Shown: piece after piece, positions 13,830 to 22,688 of the stretch
Position numbering within the stretch: position 1 is the first letter of the stretch
Layout of the letters: every line of letters starts with the position of its first letter
Assembly: GCA_044225205.1 (NCBI GenBank)
Contig: JBGAIY010000077.1
Location: 1-23,404, forward strand
Length of the DNA: 23,404 nt
Direction of reading: 5' to 3'
DNA from: JAEUJT01 sp044225205
GTDB taxonomy: Bacteria; Myxococcota; Myxococcia; Myxococcales; Myxococcaceae
Translations under genes and position numbers: made by a program
The notes under the pieces: generated by a model
What the model was told of the DNA's origin: nothing
What the model saw: only the letters and a program-made list of their open reading frames with translations
The model's database searches: none

Positions 13830-16800
13830 TCAGGGCGCGGCCACGTCTTGAGCGGGGGGCACGTCGGTCTCGGCGTGCTCCTTGTCGTCGTCGGGTTCGG
13901 GGGTGTGGCGCAAGACGCGTACCTCGGCGGCCCTGGGCGTCACGTGGGTCTCGGCCCCCCTCAGCGTCACTGGCGTCTCCGAGGTCGTCGCGAAGTCGAA
14001 TGTGGCCAACAAGACGTAATCGCCGCAGGGCACGCCGTCGGCGTGGCCGCTCGCTCCCAGGGTGATGGTGCCAGGCGGGTCGTCGATGATGTGGGCGACC
14101 GAGGTGCCCGGTACCAGGCGCGCGTAGGTCGGGCGCGGCGAGCCGAAGTCGACGACGACGCCGCAGGTGCCCGGTGCGACGCCCAACTGCACTTCTTGGG
14201 TCTCTCCATGAATGTCGACGACGCGGGTCGAGCGATTCGTGCGAGTCGTGAATGTGCACGGCCCCGCTGGCAGCTCGATCATGAACGAACCGTCGCTCGA
14301 CGACGTGAAGCTGGTCGAAACCGCGTTCTCACAGTCGACCATCACGCCGGCTTCGCGGCCATTGCCGTCGGGGCCGTAGACCTTGCCGTAGACCCTCGTC
14401 GGGCCGACCATGGCGATCGTGGCGGTGCCGCCGCGCGGCACCAGGGCTCTGCCCGACAGCCGACGCATGACCGCCGTGACTTCGAATGGCTCGGTGTTCT
14501 CGCTCTCGGTGAGGTCGGCCACGAAGGCCCCGTTCGCGTCGGTCGTCACCGGGTCACCGCTGAATTCGGCCGAGCGAACTTGTGCCCCCGCGACCGGCCG
14601 CCCCGCCGAGTCGACGACCCGCCCAGTCAGAGGCGCCACCGCCTTCAGTGTGATTTTGCCGAGTTCACGCTGGTCGGGCGTGACCGTCAGCGACGTGCTT
14701 CGGTAGCCGACCGCCGAAATCGACACCGCGCCGTGCTGGTCGACCGAGGCTTCGAAGTGACCGTCACCCGGCTCGTACGACACCGAATTGATGATGAAGC
14801 GACTTCGAACCGGCTGGCCGTGCTCGTCGACCAAGGAGCCCGAAACCTTCTGCAAAGCGGTGACTTGCAAGACCACGTGCTCGCTCGGCGCCTTGACCCG
14901 AACGGGTGTGCCCTGCGTGTGGGTGTTCATCTGCACCGAGACCTCGAATTCGGCGCCGCTCGGCAAGTCGACGACTGAAAACGTGCCGTCTTCGTTGAGA
15001 GAACCCGAGACCGACCTCGTCGTTTCGTCGCCCTCGGCCACGGGGGTGGCCAACACGTAGCCTTCGATTTTGGTGCCGGGCTCGAGGCCCGCGACCGTGC
15101 CTGAAATGGTCGCCGAACGAGAAAGCGCGCAGGTGATGTTCTGGTGCGCATTGGCCACGATGTCGACGGCGCACTCCCTGGCGACCATGCCGTCAGATCG
15201 CACGGCCACGTGCGCAGGCCCCGGCGGCAGACCGGCAAAATGCGCGTGGCCTCGTTCGTCGAGGTTCGCGTGTGGCGAGCTCTTGTCGGTGACGACGTCG
15301 ACTTGGTTGCCCTTTGCGGCCGGCAGGGGGCTGCCTCGGTCATCGGTCACGAAAACGTCGAGCGTCGCCCGTGTCTCGAGCACCACGACCACCGGCGCGG
15401 CCGACGGGCTCACCACCTCGAGGTCGGCCGCCCCGAGCTCATGCGTCACCCGCAGCTGCCATTTGCCCGCTTCGGTCACGTCTAAGTCGAATTCGCCGTT
15501 GTCGCCCGACGTCGTCGAAGGGGCGTTCATGTTGACCTCGTCTTCGAGGGTGAGCTCGGCACCGACGACCGGGGTGCCCGCGCCGTCGACCACCCGGCCG
15601 TGAATGGCGTGAGACGTGATCGTCACTTCAATGACGTTTTCTCCCGGGCGAATTTCAATGGCCCGCGTGACGTCTTGGGGGGGCTCGCTCGAGCTCACGT
15701 AGACGCTGAGGCTGTAACCGCCTTCGGGCACCGGGCCCAGCACGACGTCTCCGCCCGGCCCGGTTTCACCGGCCGACGTTTCATTGCCCGAATAGTCGAC
15801 CGACAAGCCGACGGTGCTCAGCGACACGTGCGCGTCGGGCACCGGCTCGCCGTTGGCGTTCATGACCGTGACGTGGAGCCGAGCGGCGGGTCGCAGGTCG
15901 ATGATCAGGTCGGTGCGGTCGCTCGGGTTGTCGGTGTCGCCGAGCGTCACCTGCTCGGGGGCGCTCACGAGGGGCGGCGCTTTCGCCACCACCGAAACCG
16001 GCTGCTCGGCCAAGTTGGTGAACAGCGCCTCGCCATTCGTCGTCTTCAGCACCTGCTGGTGGGCCGAGCCTTCGACGGTGAGCGTGACCTCGGCTTCGAC
16101 CGGCTCGTTGCCCCGCACCGTGTGCACCGCCAGGGTGTGCGGCTTGCTCAGCGCGATCACGTCGCCCGACGAAAAGTCACCGGCGAACGGCAACCAGCCG
16201 GGCTTTTCGGCGTATGCCCACAGCGTGGTTGCCGCCGTGTTCAACGACACGGTGCCGTGGTCGTCGGCGTCTTGCTCGTGGAGCTCTCCGGTCTCGAGGT
16301 CGAACAGCACGACGTGCGCACCCGGTATCGGGTCTTGGCCCTTGGCCAGCACTTGCAACGAGAAGGCGCTGACCGGAGCGACACGGACGGTGACCTCGGT
16401 TTCATCGGCGCCGACCACGGCGATGCCCGTGTGCAGGCCTTGGTGACGGGCCACGAGCCGAATGTCTTGGCCGGGCAACGCATCGAAATGAAATTGGCCC
16501 TGTTGGTCGGTCAAGGCTTCGGCCAGCGGCTCGGGCACGAAGCCGGGCGCCCGAATCGCGGCGACCACCGAACGCCAGCTGTGCGCGTCGGTGCATTCGA
16601 ACGCGCTCAGGTCGCAAATCGGGCAACGGAGCCGCTCCGCCAAGTCGCCCGGGTAGGCCACCACCCGCACACCCGCGACCGGCTGGTCGGGTTGGTCGCC
16701 TTCGCCGGCCAGCACCACCACGCCCGACAGCACTCGCGACCCTCCGTCGACGTTTTGGCCTTGGGCGATGAGCGTCAGTTCTCCGTTCGCGGGCCCGGGC

Positions 16801-16922
16801 GCTCGTTCTTCGCCACCGGGGTCGGCCGCGTCGCCCGACGGCGAGCCGTTCGGCCAGAGCGCCCAGACGGTCGCTCCCAGCGCCAACACCGCGACCGAGC
16901 CGAGGAGCAACCGCTGCTTCAC
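13830..16922 (-). CDS. Large secreted multi-domain protein of carboxypeptidase-regulatory-like modules (copy 1)
   Basis: The 1030-residue protein starts with a membrane anchor or signal peptide (MKQRLLLGSVAVLALGATVWALW, 1-23), then a Gly/Pro/Glu-rich linker to about 60. The rest is about 11 repeats of a beta-sandwich module like the carboxypeptidase regulatory-like domain. Typical lines are GRVVDGAGTPVVGAELTL (442-459) and GRVVDSAGRPVAGAQV (767-782), each followed by a D-x-G-x-F turn. Approximate module starts are 65, 180, 265, 345, 438, 515, 603, 692, 764, 843 and 915. The first module has an insert with Cys100, Cys103 and Cys110 (CPICDLSAFEC). There is no enzymatic domain, and the tail is acidic (EPDDDKEHAETD). 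Such proteins are abundant in myxobacteria and presumed structural or adhesive at the envelope. It lies seven bases after its paralogue. Confidence 0.88.
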   Translation of the reverse strand: MKQRLLLGSVAVLALGATVWALWPNGSPSGDAADPGGEERAPGPANGELTLIAQGQNVDGGSRVLSGVVVLAGEGDQPDQPVAGVRVVAYPGDLAERLRCPICDLSAFECTDAHSWRSVVAAIRAPGFVPEPLAEALTDQQGQFHFDALPGQDIRLVARHQGLHTGIAVVGADETEVTVRVAPVSAFSLQVLAKGQDPIPGAHVVLFDLETGELHEQDADDHGTVSLNTAATTLWAYAEKPGWLPFAGDFSSGDVIALSKPHTLAVHTVRGNEPVEAEVTLTVEGSAHQQVLKTTNGEALFTNLAEQPVSVVAKAPPLVSAPEQVTLGDTDNPSDRTDLIIDLRPAARLHVTVMNANGEPVPDAHVSLSTVGLSVDYSGNETSAGETGPGGDVVLGPVPEGGYSLSVYVSSSEPPQDVTRAIEIRPGENVIEVTITSHAIHGRVVDGAGTPVVGAELTLEDEVNMNAPSTTSGDNGEFDLDVTEAGKWQLRVTHELGAADLEVVSPSAAPVVVVLETRATLDVFVTDDRGSPLPAAKGNQVDVVTDKSSPHANLDERGHAHFAGLPPGPAHVAVRSDGMVARECAVDIVANAHQNITCALSRSATISGTVAGLEPGTKIEGYVLATPVAEGDETTRSVSGSLNEDGTFSVVDLPSGAEFEVSVQMNTHTQGTPVRVKAPSEHVVLQVTALQKVSGSLVDEHGQPVRSRFIINSVSYEPGDGHFEASVDQHGAVSISAVGYRSTSLTVTPDQRELGKITLKAVAPLTGRVVDSAGRPVAGAQVRSAEFSGDPVTTDANGAFVADLTESENTEPFEVTAVMRRLSGRALVPRGGTATIAMVGPTRVYGKVYGPDGNGREAGVMVDCENAVSTSFTSSSDGSFMIELPAGPCTFTTRTNRSTRVVDIHGETQEVQLGVAPGTCGVVVDFGSPRPTYARLVPGTSVAHIIDDPPGTITLGASGHADGVPCGDYVLLATFDFATTSETPVTLRGAETHVTPRAAEVRVLRHTPEPDDDKEHAETDVPPAQDVAAP

Positions 16923-16929
16923 GAGTACC

Positions 16930-19890
16930 TCATCGAATCAACGTGACCTCGGCCGAACCCGGCACCACGGCCGGTACGACGATCGGCCCACCCGCCGACT
17001 CGGCATGAAAGCTGGCCCAAATCAACGTGTAGGCGCCCGGCGACAGGCCGCCGAACGTCACCCGGTCGGTGTGCGGTTGGTACACCATTTGGGCGTAGCT
17101 GCTGCGCAACAGTTCGAGCGGCGGGTTGCCCACCGCCGTCACGGTGCCGCGTACGAGCCACAACGCATACCCCGCCGCCGGGCTCACGTGGGCGGTGATC
17201 ACCCCCGTGCCTGGCGCAGGCCCGAAGTCGAGCCTCGCCTGGCTGCCGTGCACTTCGGTAATGACCGCCGGAGGGTCGGTCGACTCGAGCATGCTCGTCG
17301 CCACGATGAAGCGGTACCGGCCGGGCGGTATGTCCATGCTGTAGGTGCCGTCGGCGGCGGTGACGACCGACACGGGTTCAGACCGGTCGTCATTCACCCC
17401 CGCCACTTCGACCCCCGCGCCGACTCTCCCGTCAGGCAAGTCGACGGTGCCCGACAGCCGCACGCCGGCCTCGAGCACGAGCTGCAAGCCCTGGCTCGAC
17501 TCAGCGGGAGTCGCCTTGGTCGCCGTGCGGCGACCCTTTTTCGCCACCACGGTGAATTCGCGCTGAAACGGCGGCCGCGACAGCGTGAAGTGCCCCTCGG
17601 CGTCGCTCATGACCGACTGGTCGCACGTCGAACAGGTGACGACCGCGTCGGCCACCGGCCCGCCGGCACCGTCGGTGACGACACCGGTCACCTGGGGCGC
17701 GCGCTTGAGCGTGAAGTCGCCCAGCTCGGGGGTGCGCGGCCGGCTCTCGACAATGGGCTCGTAGCCAGGCGCCGAAATGGCCACCATCAAGTGGTCGGTC
17801 GTGCCGGGGCTCGCCAACGGCAGCTCGAAGGTGCCGTCGCTCGAATTGACCTCGTGGTCGTCGACCGAGAACTGCTTCACCGGCTGACCTTCGCTCAGCA
17901 CCCGCCCCCGAAACGTCTGCTGGCGGTGCACGACGATTTTGATCGGGTCGCCCCCTGACGTACCCAAGGTGCGCACCTCGTCGAACCCGCGCGAGGTCAC
18001 CCTCACCGCGTACACGGCTTTGGGCCGAAGCGGCCGAAACGTGAACTGCCCCTTCGCGTCGGTCGTCGTGGGTTCGGCCCCCCGCGGCGTCACCGCCAGC
18101 GTGACGCCGGCCACCGGCGTGCCCAGCTCGTCGACGACCTGACCGGTAATCGCGGCGCCGGGTTTCAATTCAGCCGTCAATTTCAGCAGCTGACCGTCTT
18201 CGAGCTTCACGGCCTGACGATCTGACATGAGGTAGTCGGGGTGCATGGCCACCAACGCGTAGCCATTGGGAGGCAGGCCACGCATGAGCACCACGCCGTC
18301 GGCCCCCGACGGGCGGTCGCTGCGAAAGTTGCCTTCTTCGTGAATGAGCATCGCCATGGCGCCTTCGACCCGGCGCCCCTCAGACATGACGGTCACTTCG
18401 AGCCCCGCCTTGGGTTCGAGCTGAAGCTCCACGTCGGTTTTCGGCGCGGTCACCTTCACTTCGCCGCCACCCCAGTCTGAATGGTGGGCGTGCAGCGCAT
18501 ACAAGCCGGGAGACGGTACCTGGGCGCGAAACCGGCCTTCGCCGTCAGCGATGACCGAGTCGCCCGTCGGCGTCACCAGAATCGAAACGCCCGGCGCCGG
18601 TCGACCGAACTCGTCGATCACCATGCCGGCGATGACCGTCGCGCGTGACAACGTCACTTCGAGCGCCGTTTCGCCGCTCTTCACATGCGCCGGCAAGGTG
18701 GCGTTGCCGAAGCCGAGCGCTGACACCGAGACCTGGTAGTCGCCGGCGCCGACCGGGCCGAAGACCACCAGCTCACCCGTCTTCGCCTTGCGCTTGCTGA
18801 CCGTCGTGCCGTTCGAAGTCAGCAGCGACACGGTTGGCTCGGGCACCGGTTGCTCGGCCTCGTCGACCACCGTCACCGCCACCGTGCCTCCACGCTCGAG
18901 CACCAAGGTCACGGTGGTGACGTCGGCGTCGAGCCGGGTCAGCTGCGGCAGCGCACTCAGTTCACCCGAAGTGGCCGAAACCAGTACCGAATTCGGGTAG
19001 AGGCCCTCGAAGGTGGCCAGCCCCTTCTGGGTCGCGCTCTCTTTGGCGAGGTGATCGCTCGTCACCCGAACGGTGCCGTCAACGGGTTGGCCTTGGGCCA
19101 GCAGGCGTACGTCGAGCCTTCGCGGCGTCAACAAGGTCAGCGTCAGCGGCGTCGGCCCCGCTTCGACTTGCTGCGCCGTCGCGGGCAGCTTGCCGGGCGC
19201 GGTCGCTTGAACGAAAAACGGCCCTTCGCCCAGGCCGACCAACTCGAAACGCCCGTCGGGGCCACTCGTCGCTTCCACCACCCGGGTCAGCCGCCGCGAC
19301 GTCGCCCTCACCCGCCCTTCGACGGGCTGGCCATTCGCGTCACGCAGCCGGCCCGCCAGGGTGCGCAGGCTCGGGAGGTACAGGTCGACCGGGTCACCAG
19401 GAGCGGCGCGCTCTTTGACGCCGTCGCCAAAATTCGCGGCGTGGCCCCAGACCGTGAACGACGTGCCGATCAGATGCTCGAAGCGAAAGGCTCCGTGAGC
19501 GTCGCTGCGGGTGCTCGCGCCGGGCACCAATTCGCCGCGGTGGGCTTCGAGCATCGTGGCCACCGTGGGCGCCGTTTCACTCGCCCGGCACGACAACAGC
19601 AACTCGTTGCAGACCGGGCACCGCACCGAAACCAGGCTTTGCTGCCCACTCGCCGCCAAGAACACTTCGGCGTCGGCCACGGGCTGCCCCGCCACGTCAC
19701 GCACGGTGCCGGTGAGGGTCAAGCCTTCGTTCGCGGGCGCCCGAACGTCGACCGCCCGAAAGTCGTGCTCAGGCAGGTTCGCCGGTTCGGCCCGGTCGAT
19801 CACCGGCGCCGACTCGCCCGCCCGCAGCCACAAAGCCACCGCGGCGACCAGCGCCAAAACCGCCACTCCGCTCAGCCAGACTCGTCGCAT
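16930..19890 (-). CDS. Large secreted multi-domain protein of carboxypeptidase-regulatory-like modules (copy 2)
   Basis: With the ATG at 19890 the protein has 986 residues and begins with a good anchor or signal segment (MRRVWLSGVAVLALVAAVALWL). The open frame extends 11 codons further, to a GTG at 19923, but that would put a polar stretch before the signal. About 11 carboxypeptidase-regulatory-like modules follow, for example GTVRDVAGQPVADAEVFL (61-78), GMVIDEFGRPAPGVSILV and GQVVDELGTPVAGVTLAV. The first module has the same cysteine insert as the neighbouring paralogue: Cys91, Cys94 and Cys101 (CPVCNELLLSC). A later module has CSTC. The two genes are tandem duplicates, seven bases apart and probably co-expressed. 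The function is unknown; an envelope structural or adhesive role is inferred from architecture only. Confidence 0.88.
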   Translation of the reverse strand: MRRVWLSGVAVLALVAAVALWLRAGESAPVIDRAEPANLPEHDFRAVDVRAPANEGLTLTGTVRDVAGQPVADAEVFLAASGQQSLVSVRCPVCNELLLSCRASETAPTVATMLEAHRGELVPGASTRSDAHGAFRFEHLIGTSFTVWGHAANFGDGVKERAAPGDPVDLYLPSLRTLAGRLRDANGQPVEGRVRATSRRLTRVVEATSGPDGRFELVGLGEGPFFVQATAPGKLPATAQQVEAGPTPLTLTLLTPRRLDVRLLAQGQPVDGTVRVTSDHLAKESATQKGLATFEGLYPNSVLVSATSGELSALPQLTRLDADVTTVTLVLERGGTVAVTVVDEAEQPVPEPTVSLLTSNGTTVSKRKAKTGELVVFGPVGAGDYQVSVSALGFGNATLPAHVKSGETALEVTLSRATVIAGMVIDEFGRPAPGVSILVTPTGDSVIADGEGRFRAQVPSPGLYALHAHHSDWGGGEVKVTAPKTDVELQLEPKAGLEVTVMSEGRRVEGAMAMLIHEEGNFRSDRPSGADGVVLMRGLPPNGYALVAMHPDYLMSDRQAVKLEDGQLLKLTAELKPGAAITGQVVDELGTPVAGVTLAVTPRGAEPTTTDAKGQFTFRPLRPKAVYAVRVTSRGFDEVRTLGTSGGDPIKIVVHRQQTFRGRVLSEGQPVKQFSVDDHEVNSSDGTFELPLASPGTTDHLMVAISAPGYEPIVESRPRTPELGDFTLKRAPQVTGVVTDGAGGPVADAVVTCSTCDQSVMSDAEGHFTLSRPPFQREFTVVAKKGRRTATKATPAESSQGLQLVLEAGVRLSGTVDLPDGRVGAGVEVAGVNDDRSEPVSVVTAADGTYSMDIPPGRYRFIVATSMLESTDPPAVITEVHGSQARLDFGPAPGTGVITAHVSPAAGYALWLVRGTVTAVGNPPLELLRSSYAQMVYQPHTDRVTFGGLSPGAYTLIWASFHAESAGGPIVVPAVVPGSAEVTLIR

Positions 19891-19991
19891 GGGTCGCCCG
19901 AAGTACGCGCCAGCACAAGACACGTACCACGGCCCAGTTGTTCCAAACCACCGGGGCCCGAAAGTGGGGGGTGGGAGCCCAGTTCAGCTGG

Positions 19992-21297
19992 TTAGTAGTC
20001 GTACCGAATGCCTACACTGAGGCCGCCCACGCCGAGTAGCTGTACGACAGCACGGTGTCGGTGGTCTCTTTGGCCGTGTCACGGGCATGATGAAGGCGTG
20101 CCGTGCCCCGTGATGTCGATTTTCACGGGGTTGTCGAATCTCGAGCGGGTCGGCGAGTTGAAGGCCGGCCGCCGGTGACACCGACCGCGTTGCCGTCGAG
20201 CAAGTTGGTGCCCGGCGCGTCTTGGCGCGGCACCATGGTGGGCGGTAGAAGGCGCCGGCCCGCACCACGAAAGCGCTCTGGTCGCCCGCCTCGACTGCTC
20301 TACCGACCCGTCAAGGTGTCACTGAAGCCGGTCGCCTGTTTGAGCGACTGAATGTCGAACGCTTGGTCGAGCCCGAGCGCCGACAAGATCGCTCCCGACG
20401 GGCGATGCCGACGTTCATGTACGGCGAAGGCGCGGCCGACCAGTTCATCCATTCTCCGTCGAGCGTGACGGTCAGGTTGTCGAGCACGTCGAGCGAGCCG
20501 CCGAATTGAAACGTGTGCGGCGTGTAGTGCGTGACGCCGCCAATGGTCAGGTTGAGCGCGCCAATGCCCTCGAGGTCGACCTTCGCCGGTATTTGGTATT
20601 CGAGCTTCATTTCCCACCGAAACGAGGCTCCGAGGCGCAGCCGCTTCCACGGAGTCAGGGTGAGGCCGAAGACCGGGCCAATGCGCGTCGACAAGTACGA
20701 GTTGATTTGGCCCGTGCGCACCTGCTTCGAGAACAAGTCGACCTTCACGCTCACGCCGTCACCGATGAGGTCAGACAGGCTCTGCACGCCGATGCCAACG
20801 TTCAGCCAGTCGACCAACTTGATGCCCGCAGCCACGTGAACGATGAAGCGCTCAGGGCTCGAATCGTACCGGTACCAATACGGCAAGTTGCGGTCGGGCG
20901 AGCTCAGGCGCAAGAACACCGACGTCGGCAACGTCACCGCCAAGCCAATGGCCACCCGGTTCTTGACCTTGCCCCCCAGGGGAAAAACGAACCCCAGCGA
21001 CGAGGCGACCACGTCGCGGGGAGTGCAATTGGTGCAGTCGAGGTCGGCCGCGCCCGACACTTTTTCGACCGAGGCCGTGGGGCGGTAGAACTGCAACGAC
21101 AACCCGAAGTTCGAGTCTTTGCTGTTGACCAACAACGACGGGTTGTAAAAAGCGCTCGAGAAGTCATTGCTCTCGGCCACCATGGCGCCACCCATGGCTG
21201 CGGCGCGCGGCCCGAGACCGAACAGATCGTTGTTGTCGGCCAAAGCGCGCAACGGGCACAGCGACAACACGGCAACGGCCAGCCAGCGAAAGTGCAT
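19992..21297 (-). pseudogene. FadL/OMPP1-type outer-membrane barrel, frameshifted in its 3' third
   Basis: The first 300 or so codons are intact: signal peptide (MHFRWLAVAVLSLCPLRALA), then the family hallmark GLGPRAAAMGGAMVAESND with SAFYNPSLL, and a series of amphipathic strands. After VGIA (about 20401) the frame fails, and the rest can be followed only by switching frames at roughly 20400, 20305, 20240, 20168, 20102 and 20034. The recovered pieces read like the family's C-terminus: SALGLDQAFD, VVRAGAFYRP, APGTNLLDGNAVGVTGG, HHARDTAKETTD and finally GLSVGIRYDY before a TAA at 19992, with the aromatic last residue typical of barrels. Restored, the protein would be about 435 residues, a normal FadL size. 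FadL-type barrels let hydrophobic compounds cross the outer membrane. The translated frame as it stands ends early at 20311. Real decay or local sequence error are both possible. Confidence 0.8.
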
Positions 21298-21329
21298 AGG
21301 GGCTGCCCCTTTAGCAAAAAGTCAGGGGC
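21298..21329 (-). promoter_or_regulatory. Two mutually exclusive hairpins over the barrel gene's ribosome binding site
   Basis: On the minus strand the leader holds AGGGG (21310-21306), loop CAG and CCCCT (21302-21298) directly before the ATG. The same AGGGGC (21310-21305) can instead pair with an upstream GCCCCT (21329-21324). The AGGGG is also the likely ribosome binding site. It could therefore be hidden in either structure. Confidence 0.3.
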
Positions 21330-21357
21330 TGGCTACACCTGTGGTTGCACCTGGGGC

Positions 21358-22629
21358 TCATTCGTCGGCGAAGGGCTGAATCGCCTGCGCGGCGGCCAGT
21401 TCTTGCCGGGCTTCTGACAGCTCCGAATTCGTCTCGCGGAGCCGGTCGGAGAGCACCTGCACGAAGCTCCACAGCAGCTTGACCGCGAGAATCGACTCTT
21501 TTTTCATCAGGTTCATCAAGTCGCCGCGGGCGACCACCATGACCCGGGTTGGCTCGGTGGCCCGTACCGTCGCCGAACGCGGCGCATTGTCGATGAGCCC
21601 CATTTCACCGAAGTGGCCACCAGCGCGCAGCTCGGCGATCGCCACCCCGCCCTTCTCGACCGAGACCCGGCCTCGAATGACCACGAAGAGCTCTTCGCCC
21701 GGCTGGCCCTCGGTGACAATTTCTCGCCCCGCGGGAAAAGTGCGGGTGCTGGCAATTGACAGCACCGCCGTTTGCTCTTTGTAGGTGAGGTGTCTGAAGA
21801 GCGGTATTTTCTTCAGGGCCTCCATGCGCGACTGCGCTTCGACCACTTCGTCGTCGTTGGTCGACGCATCGCCCGTGATCGAAACCACCACCGCGGTGAT
21901 GTTGTCTTTGCCGCCCCGCTCATTGGCAATGGCGATGAGTCGGTCGGGCACTTCTTTGACCGGCATCGCGACGATGACCGAACCCACTTCTTCGTCGGGC
22001 ATGTAGCCGTGCAACCCGTCGCTGCAGAGCATGAACACGTCACCGGGCAGCAAGTCGACGAGCAAGGTGTCGACCTGCACCGACTCTTGAATGCCGACCG
22101 CCCGGGTAATGACGTTGCGGTACTGGCTCGTCGCGGCCTGGTCTTTGGTGATCGTGCCGGCCTTGAGCTGGGCGGCGATCAACGTGTGATCTTCGGTCAA
22201 GCGGTGGCACTGGCCGTTGCGCACGAGGTACACCCGGCTGTCACCCACGTGGCCGATGATGCCGCGAGAACCCGCGACCACCAGGCACACGAACGTCGTG
22301 CCCATGCCGCGCTTGGTCGAGTCGCTGGTGGCGGTCTTATAAATGTCGGCGCAGGCCCGCTGCACGGCCACTTCGACCAGCGAAGCGCCCGCTGCGCGGT
22401 TCGCCGGAGACGGGTCTTTCGCGAGATCTTTGAGCACCGCGCGGTTCGCGACGATCTGTTGTTTGACCACTTCGGTGGCGCGCGCGCTGGCGACCTCGCC
22501 CGCCGCATGGCCGCCCATGCCGTCGGCGACGATGTAGAGCCCCAACGCGGGGTCGACCAACATCGCATCTTCGTTGTGCTGGCGCTTACGACCAACGTCT
22601 GTCGCGCCGTAGGCTTCCGTCGTGAGCAC
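21358..22629 (-). CDS. PP2C-family Ser/Thr phosphatase fused to a cyclic-nucleotide-binding domain
   Basis: The 423-residue protein has an N-terminal PPM/PP2C phosphatase domain (about 3-252): NEDAMLV with Asp21, VADGMGGHAAGE with Asp36-Gly37, GTTFVCLVV, GHVGDSRVYL (126-135), CSDGLHGY with Asp204 and GGKDNITAVVV with Asp242. These aspartates bind the two metal ions in the family. The C-terminal part (about 275-395) is a cyclic-nucleotide-binding domain with a phosphate-binding cassette FGEMGLIDNAPRSATVRA (Glu342 and Arg351). A helical tail follows. The fusion suggests a soluble phosphatase gated by cAMP or cGMP; the ligand is inferred. The start is GTG at 22629, placed so that PP2C strand 1 (YGATDVGR) follows directly. 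It lies 59 bases after an FHA gene in the same direction. Confidence 0.94.
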   Translation of the reverse strand: MLTTEAYGATDVGRKRQHNEDAMLVDPALGLYIVADGMGGHAAGEVASARATEVVKQQIVANRAVLKDLAKDPSPANRAAGASLVEVAVQRACADIYKTATSDSTKRGMGTTFVCLVVAGSRGIIGHVGDSRVYLVRNGQCHRLTEDHTLIAAQLKAGTITKDQAATSQYRNVITRAVGIQESVQVDTLLVDLLPGDVFMLCSDGLHGYMPDEEVGSVIVAMPVKEVPDRLIAIANERGGKDNITAVVVSITGDASTNDDEVVEAQSRMEALKKIPLFRHLTYKEQTAVLSIASTRTFPAGREIVTEGQPGEELFVVIRGRVSVEKGGVAIAELRAGGHFGEMGLIDNAPRSATVRATEPTRVMVVARGDLMNLMKKESILAVKLLWSFVQVLSDRLRETNSELSEARQELAAAQAIQPFADE

Positions 22630-22688
22630 TCAAGTCCCCAAAATTGGTGGTCCCTTGGGTAGCAGGACACGCGCCTGAAAGAAAGCCC

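Noticed and set aside
12656..17958. Several plus-strand open frames of 380-470 codons opposite coaBC and the giant secreted proteins
   Set aside because: They are all antisense to recognisable proteins, Arg/His-rich, and lack ribosome binding sites or domains.
19984..20268. Separate small minus-strand gene of 94 codons downstream of the barrel
   Set aside because: Its frame mixes pieces of the barrel's C-terminus with nonsense; it is better read as part of the frameshifted barrel gene.
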